A stretch of DNA of 64,000 nt, from NCBI RefSeq assembly GCF_000425285.1, contig NZ_AUDD01000011.1:37851-101850 (forward strand). Reading direction: 5' to 3'. The DNA comes from Acidipropionibacterium jensenii DSM 20535 (GTDB lineage Bacteria; Actinomycetota; Actinomycetes; Propionibacteriales; Propionibacteriaceae). The notes under the pieces are model-generated. The model was not told the DNA's origin. It did no database searches and saw only the letters and a list, made by a program, of their open reading frames with translations. The position numbers were made by a program, and so were the translations under genes. Below, in pieces: positions 1 to 8,124 of this stretch (positions within the stretch are counted from its first letter, which is position 1; the number at the start of each line of letters is the position of its first letter).

Positions 1-251
1 ACCCGGGTCAGTGCCGGAGCGGTCTGCATCAGCCCGACCGTGACGTCGAAGGTCTCCAGGTAGCGGGGCAGGGAGCCGGAGTCGGCGGTACGGAAGAACC
101 AGTCGGCGATCTCCTCCTCCGTCCGGCCGGGAGCCTGAGTCCCTTCCTGACGACTGAGGTCCAGGACGGTGGCCGGTCGCAGGCCTCCGTCCAGGTGGTC
201 GTGGAGGGCGACCTTGGGGGCCATGCGGACGAGATCGGGACTCAGGGACAT
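1..251 (-). CDS. add: Adenosine deaminase, N-terminal part (runs off the left edge)
   Basis: Only the first 83 codons are in the window; the gene continues to the left. Translation from the ATG at 251 begins MSLSPDLVRMAPKVALHDHL and continues with DGGLRPATVLDLS. The HDHLDGG stretch (residues 18-24) is the N-terminal HxH zinc-binding motif typical of adenosine/AMP deaminases. Family members hydrolyse adenosine or deoxyadenosine to inosine in purine salvage. The following acidic segment with EEEIADWF also fits the family's first helices. The rest of the TIM barrel and the catalytic Glu/Asp residues lie outside, so substrate choice (adenosine against related aminofutalosine or adenine deaminases) cannot be settled here. 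The upstream DNA is a long repeat region. Confidence 0.85.
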   Translation of the reverse strand, partial: MSLSPDLVRMAPKVALHDHLDGGLRPATVLDLSRQEGTQAPGRTEEEIADWFFRTADSGSLPRYLETFDVTVGLMQTAPALTR

Positions 252-460
252 GGGTTTGAGCCTAGCTGGGGTCATGCCCGGTGTTCGGGGTACGGATGCT
301 CGGGGACGGTGGTTCGCCTGGGCGGGTCACGTATGGGGGGCTGCGTCGGTGTTCGGGCACGGGGGTCTGCCCCGGTGGTCGTGCCCCGTGGTCTGCCCCG
401 TCGTTCGGTCACGGAGGTCGAGTACGGCTTTCGGCCCAGCAGTCTGCGCCGTCGTTCGGG

Positions 461-555
461 CACGGATGCAGCCAAACGTCACGGATGCAGCCAAACGTCA
501 CGGATGGAGCCAAACGTCACGGATGGAGCCAAACGTCACGGATGGAGCCAAACGT
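461..555. repeat. 19-bp tandem array, five copies
   Basis: The unit CACGGATGCAGCCAAACGT is repeated head to tail at 461-479, 480-498, 499-517, 518-536 and 537-555. The later copies change GATGCAG to GATGGAG. The array runs directly into the left arm of the palindrome at 561-582. One further copy sits at 1002-1020, directly before the second palindrome. There are no unique spacers, so this is not a CRISPR array. Confidence 0.9.
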
Positions 556-560
556 CACGA

Positions 561-582
561 ATGCAGTGGAGCTCCACTGCAT
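561..582. repeat. Palindrome, family A (22-bp core)
   Basis: This is a perfect 22-bp palindrome centred on GGAGCTCC. Its left arm follows the 19-bp tandem array and its right arm (ATCCGTAAAATTTGCCTGC) is a decayed copy of the right arm seen in the long palindromes at 44234-44301 and 53079-53148. Confidence 0.8.
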
Positions 583-1020
583 CCGTAAAATTTGCCTGCA
601 CCTGTGCCGTTTCCCTGCCCCTGTTGGGTCTGCGGAGGCCAAATAAGGGCAGGTGGACCCGTCGGGTCCAGCGGATTTGCTGCACTTGTGCTGCTTCCCT
701 GCATCTGTCGGGCCCGAGGGAGCAGGTACGCCCGGTAGGTCCGGTGGATTTGCTGCATGTGTGGCGTTGCCCTGCATCTGTGGGTTCTGCATGGTGTTGC
801 AGGTCAGACCACATCAGATAGGCGACTGGAGTGTCGACCAAACTGGGAACGGTCCAGACAGGTCAGATCTGATGGACGTCCTGGGCCGGGTGGACTTGGG
901 CGAAGGTCGGGTCCGGCGAGTTGGATTTGCTTGCGGACTGTGAGTGGAGCCCGGTGTTCGGGCACGGCGGTCTTCCGAGACGGTCAGTTCCTTCGTTCGG
1001 GCACGGATGCAGCCAAACGT

Positions 1021-1052
1021 CACGGATGCAGTGGAGCTCCACTGCATCCGTG
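1021..1052. repeat. Palindrome, family A (32 bp, perfect)
   Basis: The left half CACGGATGCAGTGGAG is exactly complementary to the right half. The 19-bp unit at 1002-1020 sits to its left in the position where the long copies carry their second motif. The matching right outer half has diverged. Confidence 0.9.
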
Positions 1053-1398
1053 ACACCTGCCTGCACTTGTGCTGTTTTCCTGCATCTGTCGGGCCCGATG
1101 GGGGGCAAACAGGGCAGGTGGATCCGGTGGGCCCGGCAGATTTGCTGCATCTGTGCTGTTTGGCTGCATCGGTCGAGACCGGGGGGTCAGGTAGGCAGTA
1201 GGTCCGGCGGGCCGGGGGGGTCAGGTAGGCAGTAGGTCCGCCAAGCCGGGGGGCCAGGTAGCCCCGAGAGGCCAAGCAGGTCAGTCAGGTCCGGTGGGCC
1301 AGTCAGGACAGGTGAGTCCAAGCAGGCCAAGCAGGTCAGTCAGGTTCGGTGGGCCAAACAGGACAGCATGCCCACCGGACCCCTGGGCACGGGGCAGA

Positions 1399-2682
1399 TC
1401 AGGGACGCAGTTCGATGGGGCGGTAGGCCCTCTCCTGCTCCCCGGTATAGAGCTGGCGGGGCCGCCAGATCTTGTTGTTGGTCTGCATCTGCTCGCGGTA
1501 GTGGGCGATCCAGCCGGGCAGCCGACCGATGGCGAACAGCACGGTGAACATGTTCACCGGGAATCCCATCGCCTCGTAGATCAGCCCGGAGTAGAAGTCG
1601 ACGTTCGGGTAGAGCTTGCGCTCCTTGAAGTAGTCGTCATTGAGGGCTGTCTCCTCCAGCTCCTGGGCGATCTCCAGAAGGGCCTGGCGTCCGGTGTGGA
1701 GTTTGAGGATGTTGTCCGCGTGCTCCTTGATGATCGCGGCACGCGGGTCGTAGATCTTGTAGATCCGGTGCCCGAATCCCATCAGCTTCACATTGGACTT
1801 CTGGTCCTTGACCTTGTTGACGAACTCCTGGGTCGACATCCCGGAGTCGCGAATTCCCTGGAGCATCTCGATCACGGCCTGGTTCGCCCCGCCGTGCTTG
1901 GGCCCCGACAGGGCGTTGACTCCGGCGGCCACCGAGGAGTACAGGTTCGCCCCCGAGGACCCGACCATCCGCACGGTCGACGTCGAACAGTTCTGCTCAT
2001 GGTCGACGTGCAGGATGAGCAGCACCTCCAGAGCCCGGGTGACCTCGTCGTTGAACTCGTAGGGCTCGGTCGGGAAACCGAAGCTCATCCGGATGAAGTT
2101 CTCGATGTAGGACAGCGAGTTGTCCGGGTAGAGGGTCGGCTGGCCGACGGAGTTCTTGTAGGAGAAGGCGGCCAGGGTCGGCGTCTTGGCGATGAGCCGG
2201 TCGGTGGCGTTCTCGACCTGCTCGGGATCGGTGCCGGCGCTCTTCTCGGAGAAGGTCGACAGCGCCATGATCCCGGCGGCGAGCACCGGCATCGGGTGGG
2301 AGCGGCGGGGGAAGCAGCGGAACAGGTCGCGCATCCGCTCGTCGATGAGGGTGGTCCGACGGATCCGCTGCTCGAAGACCTCCAGCTGCTCGGTGGTGGG
2401 CAGATCGCCGTAGATCACCAGGTAGGCGGTCTCCAGATAGGAGGAGTGCTTGGCCAGCTGCTCGATCGGATATCCCCGGTAGCGCAGAACTCCCTTGTCA
2501 CCGTCGATATAGGTGATCTTCGAACTGCAGGACGCCGTGTTGACGAAGGCCGGGTCGAGGAGCAGATTTCCGGTCTTGTTGAGGAACCCCGCGGTGTCGT
2601 AGCCGACCTGGCCGTTGCTGGCGGTCACCTTCTCGAGTTCGAACTCGGTGTCGCCGTCAATGAAACGCGCGGTCTCGCTCAT
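1399..2682 (-). CDS. gltA: Citrate synthase, hexameric bacterial type
   Basis: Condenses acetyl-CoA with oxaloacetate to citrate, entering the oxidative TCA cycle. The 427-residue length matches type I bacterial citrate synthases. Conserved segments are in order: the oxaloacetate-binding DHEQN (His 228), PKHGGAN (catalytic His 263), MGFGHRIYK (His 305) and NVDFYSG (catalytic Asp near 361). I place the start at the ATG at 2682, twelve codons inside the longest frame, because AAAGGAG lies just upstream and the protein then begins MSETARFIDGDTEFELE as in relatives. It stands alone: the genes on both sides are separated by long gaps. A 408-bp gene-free stretch (2683-3090) precedes it and must hold its promoter. 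Confidence 0.96.
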   Translation of the reverse strand: MSETARFIDGDTEFELEKVTASNGQVGYDTAGFLNKTGNLLLDPAFVNTASCSSKITYIDGDKGVLRYRGYPIEQLAKHSSYLETAYLVIYGDLPTTEQLEVFEQRIRRTTLIDERMRDLFRCFPRRSHPMPVLAAGIMALSTFSEKSAGTDPEQVENATDRLIAKTPTLAAFSYKNSVGQPTLYPDNSLSYIENFIRMSFGFPTEPYEFNDEVTRALEVLLILHVDHEQNCSTSTVRMVGSSGANLYSSVAAGVNALSGPKHGGANQAVIEMLQGIRDSGMSTQEFVNKVKDQKSNVKLMGFGHRIYKIYDPRAAIIKEHADNILKLHTGRQALLEIAQELEETALNDDYFKERKLYPNVDFYSGLIYEAMGFPVNMFTVLFAIGRLPGWIAHYREQMQTNNKIWRPRQLYTGEQERAYRPIELRP

Positions 2683-3090
2683 CTTGCTCCTTTCGGGGGC
2701 ACACGTCCCGCAGCTCATGGACGGTCGGGTGCAGAGTCCGGCGAGCCGTACTGCGGTGCAGTCCGGGACGGAGCGGGTTCTGGCGGTGCGGCGGACATTG
2801 TCGCGGCTGCCGACTGACGTGAGGGACGTCGTGGGTACGTCGATCCCGTGTCGCGGGGAGGACGTCGTTATGTGAGTTTCAACGTGGTGTACAGCTCATC
2901 CCAGCCTAGGACGAGCCGGTCGGATGTCAACGCGATCCCGCCGTCAGCCGAATGGCTCGCCGACGCCGGGTGGGACGCTGTACGGCGCGGGGAGGACGCC
3001 GGTCGGAGCTCCCCACCCGGATGCCGCGCGGTAGGGATCCGATCATCCAGGGCGCACCGTGCGCCAGGAATGGTTCGAAGGACCGAGCCC
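2683..3090. other. Gene-free stretch between the cell-wall protein gene and gltA
   Basis: No convincing gene is visible on either strand. Read on the minus strand, it runs from the stop of the SH3/RlpA-like gene to the gltA ribosome-binding site. An inverted GGCGCAC/GTGCGCC sits at 3051-3065. The part near 2870-2910 is the least GC-rich and is the likeliest place for the gltA promoter, but I cannot name -35 and -10 boxes with confidence. Confidence 0.5.
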
Positions 3091-4206
3091 TCAGCCGAGC
3101 ACCGTGTAGTTCACCGCGATCACTCCGGCGGAGGTGCTGGCGATCGCCGAGAATGCCGCCTGGGACAGGTCGAGGCAGCGTCCCGAGACATAGGGTCCGC
3201 GGTCGTTGATCCGCACCACGACCGACTTGCCGTTGGCCACATTGGTCACCCTGAGCCGGGTGTTGAATTTCAAGGTCTTGTTGGCGGCCGTGTAGGCGTC
3301 CGGGTCGAAGGTCTCGCCGTTGGCGGTCTCCTGGGGGTCGGAGTAGAAGGACGCCCGGCAGGATCCGGTGACGGTCGCCTGTCCCTCTCCCGAGCTGCTC
3401 GACGCCGTGTTCGCGGCCGGGCTGCTGGGCGCCGAGGTCGCCAGGTAGCGGCTGGTCACCCACCTGGTGGAGCCCCCGATGACGATCTGGGTGCGTCCGT
3501 TGGCGGTGCGGTTGGTGATCGCCAGGGAGGTTCCGGGGTCGACGTCGCCGACATACCTCGCGCCGCTGGAGGCGGTCCACAGGTTGAGGCTGGTGGTGGC
3601 GTAGCGGGTGCCGATGACGGTCGCGGTTCCCGATCCGCTCGACCCGGAGCTCGAGGAGGACCCCGAGCTCGACGCCGACTGGGACAGATATCCCGAGTTC
3701 ACCCACCCCGAGCCCTGCGAGGAGCTCACGCTCACCCAGCTCCCCGAGACGTTGCCGGTGAGCACCACCCGGGTGCCACTCGGCAGCACGGTGCGCACCG
3801 CCGCGGACATCCCGGGCCCGGTGCGCAGATTGAGGGCGACGCCGGCATAGGCGACCCCGGTCTGGGAGGAGGACGTCGGGCGCGACGTCGACCCCGACTG
3901 GCCGGCGGACAGGTAGGCGCTGGCCACCCAGGCGTTCTTGCCCTGGTAGCGCACCGGCGTCCATCCGCCGACCGATGCCCCGGTCACCACGATCGGGTCT
4001 CCGGGATACAGGACGGCGATGGAGGGCCTGGAGGTGCTGGGTCCGGTGCGGACGTTGACGGCGGTGGTGGCGCGGGTGGTCGCGGTGTCGGTGGCCAGGG
4101 CGCTCGACCCGACCACGGCAGGGACGCCGAAGGCCAGGGTGCCGGCCACCGCGAGGGTCGCCGCAGTGCCGCGCACTTTCTTGACGATCAGGTGGGTGTC
4201 GATCAC
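3091..4206 (-). CDS. Secreted SH3-domain protein with C-terminal RlpA-like double-psi beta-barrel
   Basis: This is a probable cell-wall-associated protein of 371 residues. The N-terminus (KK VRG, then a hydrophobic run ending SSALA) is a Sec signal peptide. Bacterial SH3 repeats follow: VNVRTGPSTSRPS near 45-105, LNLRTGPGMSAAV near 120-180, and a more degenerate one near 205-255. Ser/Gly-rich linkers separate them. The last 100 residues carry RlpA/DPBB hallmarks: CRASFY, GETFDPDAYTAA, TLKFNTRLRVTN, VVVRINDRGPY, LDLSQAAF. Family members bind or cleave peptidoglycan glycan strands. I chose the GTG at 4206 because GGAGG precedes it by eight bases; an upstream frame extension lacks these signals. 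The L,D-transpeptidase gene follows upstream on the same strand, suggesting a cell-wall pair. Confidence 0.85.
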   Translation of the reverse strand: MIDTHLIVKKVRGTAATLAVAGTLAFGVPAVVGSSALATDTATTRATTAVNVRTGPSTSRPSIAVLYPGDPIVVTGASVGGWTPVRYQGKNAWVASAYLSAGQSGSTSRPTSSSQTGVAYAGVALNLRTGPGMSAAVRTVLPSGTRVVLTGNVSGSWVSVSSSQGSGWVNSGYLSQSASSSGSSSSSGSSGSGTATVIGTRYATTSLNLWTASSGARYVGDVDPGTSLAITNRTANGRTQIVIGGSTRWVTSRYLATSAPSSPAANTASSSSGEGQATVTGSCRASFYSDPQETANGETFDPDAYTAANKTLKFNTRLRVTNVANGKSVVVRINDRGPYVSGRCLDLSQAAFSAIASTSAGVIAVNYTVLG

Positions 4207-4300
4207 GGGGTGTCCTCCGACCTCGGCGGGGGCCCGTGGGGACCAGGACCCTGATAGTTCAGGGAGCCTAGGAAAGGACGCGACCAACCTCAATCGACGT

Positions 4301-4372
4301 TGAGAGTTCTCAGCTTCGGATCACGCGCTGACGCGGAATGGAACTCTCGACCGTGCCTCGAGGTTGAGAGTT
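4301..4372. promoter_or_regulatory. Repeated GTTGAGAGTT motif in the leader of the SH3/RlpA-like gene
   Basis: GTTGAGAGTT occurs near 4300-4310 and again near 4363-4372, with an inverted partial copy (GGAACTCTCGA) near 4338-4348. All three lie between two cell-wall genes on the same strand. This could be an operator or the base of a structured leader. I tried to fit a known riboswitch and could not. Confidence 0.3.
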
Positions 4373-4378
4373 ACGGGA

Positions 4379-5590
4379 TCAGACCGCGCTCAGTTTCTGC
4401 CACCCGGCCCAGTCGTAGACCCAGCAGCCGATGCCCTCCGAGGGCTTGAAGTTCCTGCTGGAACCGGTGTTGACCACGATGTCGCCGGCGCGGCAGAAGT
4501 TGAACAGCCACTGGGCGTTGGCCGTCGACAGTCCGACGCAGCCGTGGGAGACATTGGCCGAGCCCTGGGATCCCTGGGACCACGGGGCGGCGTGGATGAA
4601 CTCGCCGGTGTAGGTGACCCGCATCGCCCACTTGACGTCGAGCCGGTAGGAGTCGGCGCTTCCCTCCGGAATGCCCACCGTGGAGGAGTCCATGATGAGC
4701 GAGGAGTCGCGCTCGATGATGACCTTGGTGCCCGACCGGGTGGCGAAACCGTCCTTGCCGGTGGTGATCGGCAGGGTCTTCACGGTGGCACCGTTCTTGG
4801 TGACCTTCATCGTGTGACCGGGAATGTCGACATACATGATCCGCACGGCGTCCACCGTGAACCCGCCGGAGACGTTGTCGGTGACGAATCGGTGGCTGGA
4901 GGTCGGCAGGCCCGCGATCTTGCCGGAGACACTGACCTTGGTGCCGGCCTGCCAGTACTTCTCGGGACGCCACACCAGCTGGGTGTTGTCCATCCATCCC
5001 CAGGCGCCGGTCTGCTGCGGGGAGGTGGTGATCGTCATCGCCTCCTGGATGGCCTTGCGCTTGTCGGCATCGGCGACGTCGTTCTCGAACTTGATGATGA
5101 CCGGCATCCCGGCACCGACCTGCATGTCCTCGTAGAGGAAGTTCACGGTGTTGGAGTCGGCGTCCAGGGTGGTGACCCTGGTGGTCACCTTCGAGGTCCC
5201 GGCGGCACCATTGAGGGTGGAGACGGCGGTGTAGTTCCGGTTGAGTCGGAACGGGTGCTTCGGGGTCCACACGCCCTTCGCCAGAGTGCCGTCGACCGAC
5301 TCGCCGTCGGCATTGGTCACCGCGACCGAGGCGAGGGTGCCGTTCTTCACTGTGAAGGTGAGGGTGTCGGCGGGCCGGATCTGGTTCAGGGGGTGCTGGG
5401 AGGTGACGACCACCGAGGCCTGGGCGGGTGTCGGTGTCGCGCTGGGCTGCGCCGATGCGCCGCCCTGGCCGGAGGAACCGGCCGGGGATCCCGCTGTGGA
5501 ACCGGCGTTCTTCGAGCACCCGGCAAGGACCAGGGGCACCGCTACGGCGCCACAGGCGAGAACAGATCGTCGGGTGGGGAATGACGGCAC
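4379..5590 (-). CDS. L,D-transpeptidase lipoprotein with Ig-like domains (LdtMt2 type)
   Basis: Predicted to form 3-3 cross-links in peptidoglycan outside the membrane. The 403-residue protein starts with a lipoprotein signal (TRRSVLACGAVAVPLVLAGC; lipidated Cys 25), then a Ser/Gly linker. Ig-like segments with DGESVDGTLAKGVW and LNRNYTAV come next, with a C-terminal YkuD domain. The catalytic motif is SHGCVGLS (nucleophile Cys 351), preceded by a HAAPW stretch. This layout matches mycobacterial LdtMt2-like enzymes. The GTG at 5590 is chosen because CTGGAGG lies five bases upstream and the signal peptide then starts correctly; the longer frame has no such features. It lies upstream of the SH3/RlpA-like gene on the same strand. 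Confidence 0.92.
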   Translation of the reverse strand: MPSFPTRRSVLACGAVAVPLVLAGCSKNAGSTAGSPAGSSGQGGASAQPSATPTPAQASVVVTSQHPLNQIRPADTLTFTVKNGTLASVAVTNADGESVDGTLAKGVWTPKHPFRLNRNYTAVSTLNGAAGTSKVTTRVTTLDADSNTVNFLYEDMQVGAGMPVIIKFENDVADADKRKAIQEAMTITTSPQQTGAWGWMDNTQLVWRPEKYWQAGTKVSVSGKIAGLPTSSHRFVTDNVSGGFTVDAVRIMYVDIPGHTMKVTKNGATVKTLPITTGKDGFATRSGTKVIIERDSSLIMDSSTVGIPEGSADSYRLDVKWAMRVTYTGEFIHAAPWSQGSQGSANVSHGCVGLSTANAQWLFNFCRAGDIVVNTGSSRNFKPSEGIGCWVYDWAGWQKLSAV

Positions 5591-5827
5591 AAATGCCTCC
5601 AGCGAGTGATGTGTGGGAGGGTAGATCGGCGGGGTCGGCGCCCTGCCGAGGATCCAAACTCCATACCATGGTAACTCGTGCTCGGCACAGCGCCCCCCGG
5701 GTGGGACGCCGGTCGGCGCGCTCAACGGCTCCCGGGGGAGGTTTCGGTGGCCGGGATGTGTGCCGCCGACGACCCTTGGACCCCACGATCCGGGCGGCAG
5801 AGACGTCGCTCCGACAGGAGATCTGCG

Positions 5828-6616
5828 ATGACTCATTCCCCACGCCGTGGCGTCGCGGCATGTCTGACCGTCCTGGCGCTGGTGAGCCTGTCCGCCTGCA
5901 GCAGTACCTCGTCGAGCACTCCGGCGAACACCTCCTCGGCGATCGGGACGGCCGGTGGCTCTGCCGGCTCAGCCTCGCCGTCGTCGACGGCGAGCTCCTT
6001 CGCGTTCACCGTCGGCTCGGGAACCGTGGCTCCCCGCGACCTCGGCGAGCGGATCTCCACAGCCCAGAAGAGTCTGCGGAGCTATCACCAGGTGACGTCG
6101 ATCACCGCCGGCTCCCTCGAGATGTCCCTGAAGGGTGACATCGACCGCGCCGACACCGACACCCCGCGGGCACACGCCTGGATGACGATGAGTGGAGAGA
6201 CCTTCGAGATGGTCGTCAGGGACTCCGCGGCGTGGGTCCGCCAGGACGGGAAGTGGGTCAAGAGCGACATGGACCTCAGCTACACCTCGGTGGCCGCGAA
6301 CCCGGCGGATCCCCTCAAGGCCCTGGACGCCTCGACCAGGGGCAGTTATCTGGGTCGGGACTCCTCGGGGCACCACTTCAGCTTCGTGCTGGACCGCAAG
6401 GCCCTGGCACGGTGGGCGGCCGATCGGCGCGGCGCCTCCAGCGACTACATCGAGACGCTGCCGAGCGGCGCCACTGCGCACTACGAGCTGTGGACCACCG
6501 ATGACTTCCTCGCCACCAGGTCGGCGGTCACGATGAAGGTCCAGAAGACCACGGCGGTGAACTCCACCCAGCTGTCGAGGATCAACCAGCCGGTGACGAT
6601 CCCCGAGGTCGGCTGA
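5828..6616 (+). CDS. Secreted lipoprotein of unknown role (LppX/LprG-like fold possible)
   Basis: The 262-residue protein has a lipoprotein signal ending LSAC (Cys 24), a Ser/Thr/Ala-rich linker, then a soluble domain. The soluble part contains SYHQVTSITAGSLEMSLKGD, a WVRQDGKWVKSD strand pair and a C-terminal VTIPEV. This pattern resembles actinobacterial lipoproteins of the LppX/LprAFG class, which carry lipids or sense envelope state, but I recognise the fold only loosely. The ATG at 5828 is preceded by ACAGGAG. It is transcribed divergently from the L,D-transpeptidase gene, with 237 bp between the two starts. Confidence 0.7.
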   Translation: MTHSPRRGVAACLTVLALVSLSACSSTSSSTPANTSSAIGTAGGSAGSASPSSTASSFAFTVGSGTVAPRDLGERISTAQKSLRSYHQVTSITAGSLEMSLKGDIDRADTDTPRAHAWMTMSGETFEMVVRDSAAWVRQDGKWVKSDMDLSYTSVAANPADPLKALDASTRGSYLGRDSSGHHFSFVLDRKALARWAADRRGASSDYIETLPSGATAHYELWTTDDFLATRSAVTMKVQKTTAVNSTQLSRINQPVTIPEVG

Positions 6617-6844
6617 CCCGGTTCGGCGTCGCGCACGACCGGGGGTTCGCCGCCGGCCGCCCCTGGCGCGCAGCCGGTTGGCGCAGGTGGGATCGGGACG
6701 GCGGGGCACCGGCACGGGGCGCCAGGGACTCCGGCGCAGGACTCCGGCGCAGGGCTCCGGCGCGGGGTTCTGAAGCCGGGCTCTGACGCAGGGCCGTTGG
6801 AGAGGCTCCGTAGAATCGTCCTGTTTGCCGATCCAGGAGATGCG
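6617..6844. other. Short intergenic region with tandem CTCCGGCGC repeats
   Basis: A phrase CAGGACTCCGGCG / CAGGGCTCCGGCG is repeated about three times near 6728-6770, and GGCACGGGGC-type repeats precede it. A TAGAAT hexamer at 6811-6816 is a plausible -10 box for the small gene that follows. No coding frame is convincing. Confidence 0.45.
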
Positions 6845-7015
6845 ATGACCAACGCCCCCGATGAGTCCGAGGGACAGCCCGACGACGGGCGACCCGAGGA
6901 GGAGCCGCTGCCCCCTCTCCACGAGAAGCTGATCTGGGCGCTGGTATGGGGGATGGGGATCATCGGGGCGATCATCCTCGTCGTGTGGACCTGGATGCTG
7001 TTGTTCCTGAACTGA
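6845..7015 (+). CDS. Small single-span membrane protein
   Basis: This 56-residue protein has an acidic N-terminal half (about residues 5-25, rich in Asp, Glu and Pro) and one hydrophobic helix (LIWALVWGMGIIGAIILVVW, about residues 29-50). It ends in LLFLN. The ATG at 6845 is chosen for the CAGGAG six bases upstream, and a TAGAAT -10-like hexamer lies at 6811. I do not recognise the family; many actinobacteria encode similar short tail-anchored proteins. The end of the gene plus following bases (TTCCTGAACTGAGGACCCCG) is duplicated about 30 bp downstream, outside the reading frame. Confidence 0.6.
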   Translation: MTNAPDESEGQPDDGRPEEEPLPPLHEKLIWALVWGMGIIGAIILVVWTWMLLFLN

Positions 7016-7176
7016 GGACCCCGAGGGCCGAGGTCTTCCTGAACTGAGGACCCCGAGGGGCCACGCTCCCGACGGCGGCCTCCCGAACCCGGCTGACGCG
7101 GTTGACGGCGTCGCGAACCGGTGGAAGCTCTGGCGGTGCTGGTGGGTCCGGTTGACAGGGCGCCGGGCCCGGCCAA

Positions 7177-7941
7177 TCAGAACAGGGTCTCGGCCGGATC
7201 GATGAGGGTCGGGTCGTGCGGATCGATCCGCGCCACGCTGTTGACCCGGGGACTCACCCGGTAGCTGGACAGCGAGGAGGCGACCCGGCGGGCCTGGTCG
7301 GCGGCCAGGTGCACCAACTCCTCGCCCTCCTGCGGCTCGAGCTTGCCGGGGGCCAGCCAGTCGTCCAGGCAGTCAGCGGTCATGAAGACCGGCATCCGGT
7401 CGTGGATCTCCCCGGCACGGTCGGTTCCGGTGGTGGTGACGATGGCGACCGTTCTCGCCTCCCCCTCCTCGGACCTGCAGCTGGTCGTCACGGCAGCGGC
7501 GTGGAGCAGGGCGCCGTCGGCATGGATCCAGTGCGGGATCTTCGTCCGGCCCGGCCCCGGGGTCCACTCGTAGTAGCCGGTCATCGGCACGATCGCGCGG
7601 TGCGCCCTGAAGGAGGACCGGAACATCCCATTGGTCGCCACCGTCTCCAGCCGGGCATTGATCGGACGGGGCCGGCCCTCCTTCGCCCAGAACGGCCGAA
7701 ACCCCCAGACGGCCGGCTCCAGGGCCCGCGCCACAGCCGGTTCCCGGGTGCGCGCCGCGGCCGGCTCCTGCGGTGCGGGTATCTCCGCCGGCAGCTCACC
7801 GGGCAGTGCAATGAGGATCGGGACGGTGTTCGACGGCGCCACCGAGTACCTCGGCGTCCACTCCTCGATGTCCCTGCCGATCGCCTGGTAGACCCGCATC
7901 AGATCGTTGGCGTCCACATTCAGGCCGTACCGTCCACACAT
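7177..7941 (-). CDS. SRAP/YedK-HMCES family abasic-site-protecting protein
   Basis: The family crosslinks to abasic sites in single-stranded DNA through the N-terminal cysteine, shielding them during replication. The 254-residue protein starts MCGRYGLN, so Cys 2 is in place after removal of Met. Other family landmarks are RYSVAPSN, VWGFRPFWAKEG, INARLETV, the FRSSFRAHRAIVPMTGYYEW block with its active-site Glu, and a late RMPVFMT. I chose the ATG at 7941 because Cys 2 must follow the start and GAGGAGAG lies upstream. A short Pro/Ala-rich segment near residues 60-75 (EIPAPQEPAAARTREPAVAR) looks like an insertion relative to E. coli YedK. It stands alone between two intergenic gaps. Confidence 0.93.
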   Translation of the reverse strand: MCGRYGLNVDANDLMRVYQAIGRDIEEWTPRYSVAPSNTVPILIALPGELPAEIPAPQEPAAARTREPAVARALEPAVWGFRPFWAKEGRPRPINARLETVATNGMFRSSFRAHRAIVPMTGYYEWTPGPGRTKIPHWIHADGALLHAAAVTTSCRSEEGEARTVAIVTTTGTDRAGEIHDRMPVFMTADCLDDWLAPGKLEPQEGEELVHLAADQARRVASSLSSYRVSPRVNSVARIDPHDPTLIDPAETLF

Positions 7942-7997
7942 GGTCTCTCCTCGGGTGCGCGGCTGAGGAATCTCGCGACACGGTCCCCAGTGTGACG

Positions 7998-8042
7998 CAC
8001 TGCCGGCTCGGTCCAGGAGAGACCTGGACCGAGCCGGCAGTG
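7998..8042. terminator. Strong hairpin downstream of the GlpT-like gene
   Basis: The arms 7998-8017 and 8023-8042 are perfectly complementary over 20 bp, with a five-base AGAGA loop. The element sits 83 bp past the glpT-like stop codon and upstream of the SRAP gene. No T-run follows, which is common for actinobacterial terminators. It most likely isolates the two minus-strand genes. Confidence 0.75.
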
Positions 8043-8124
8043 TCGATGGATCGGCGCGAACCACCATCCGGCGGCTGCGCATCACCACTCAGGGGTTGTG
8101 CATGTCGAGTCGGTGCTTGTCGAC

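Larger units (their letters stand above)
252..1398. repeat. Gene-free repeat region between add and gltA
   Basis: I see no convincing gene in these 1.15 kb. The short overlapping frames are all built from repeats. The stretch 250-460 holds repeats of a GTTCGGGCACGG-like phrase. Positions 461-555 are a 19-bp tandem array, followed by a palindrome at 561-582. About 590-800 and 1060-1180 carry degenerate direct copies of a CTGCATCCGTGCC-like unit. A second palindrome lies at 1021-1052. Positions 1179-1206 and 1211-1240 are near copies of one another, as are 1270-1301 and 1325-1356. The inverted GGTGGGC/GCCCACC segments near 1350-1380 could end gltA transcription, but no T-tract supports this. 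Confidence 0.75.

Noticed and set aside
461..555. Regularly repeated 19-bp units, at first sight CRISPR-like
   Set aside because: The copies are directly contiguous with no unique spacers, and there are no cas genes.
1294..2817. Long plus-strand frame opposite citrate synthase
   Set aside because: It is the antisense of a clearly conserved gene, with Gly/Val/Asp-rich composition and no family features. The same applies to long frames opposite the glpT-like gene (8098-9483), the phosphofructokinase (16365-18761), the FHA-ABC gene (22343-25120) and the SbcC-like gene (40750-42771).
2848..4254. 468-codon plus-strand frame opposite the SH3/RlpA-like gene
   Set aside because: The minus-strand protein has a signal peptide, recognisable repeats and a C-terminal domain; the plus-strand frame is Arg/Gly/Ala-rich shadow.
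4207..4378. Possible c-di-AMP (ydaO) riboswitch before a cell-wall gene
   Set aside because: The context fits, but I could not align the conserved riboswitch core; only short GTTGAGAGTT repeats are visible.
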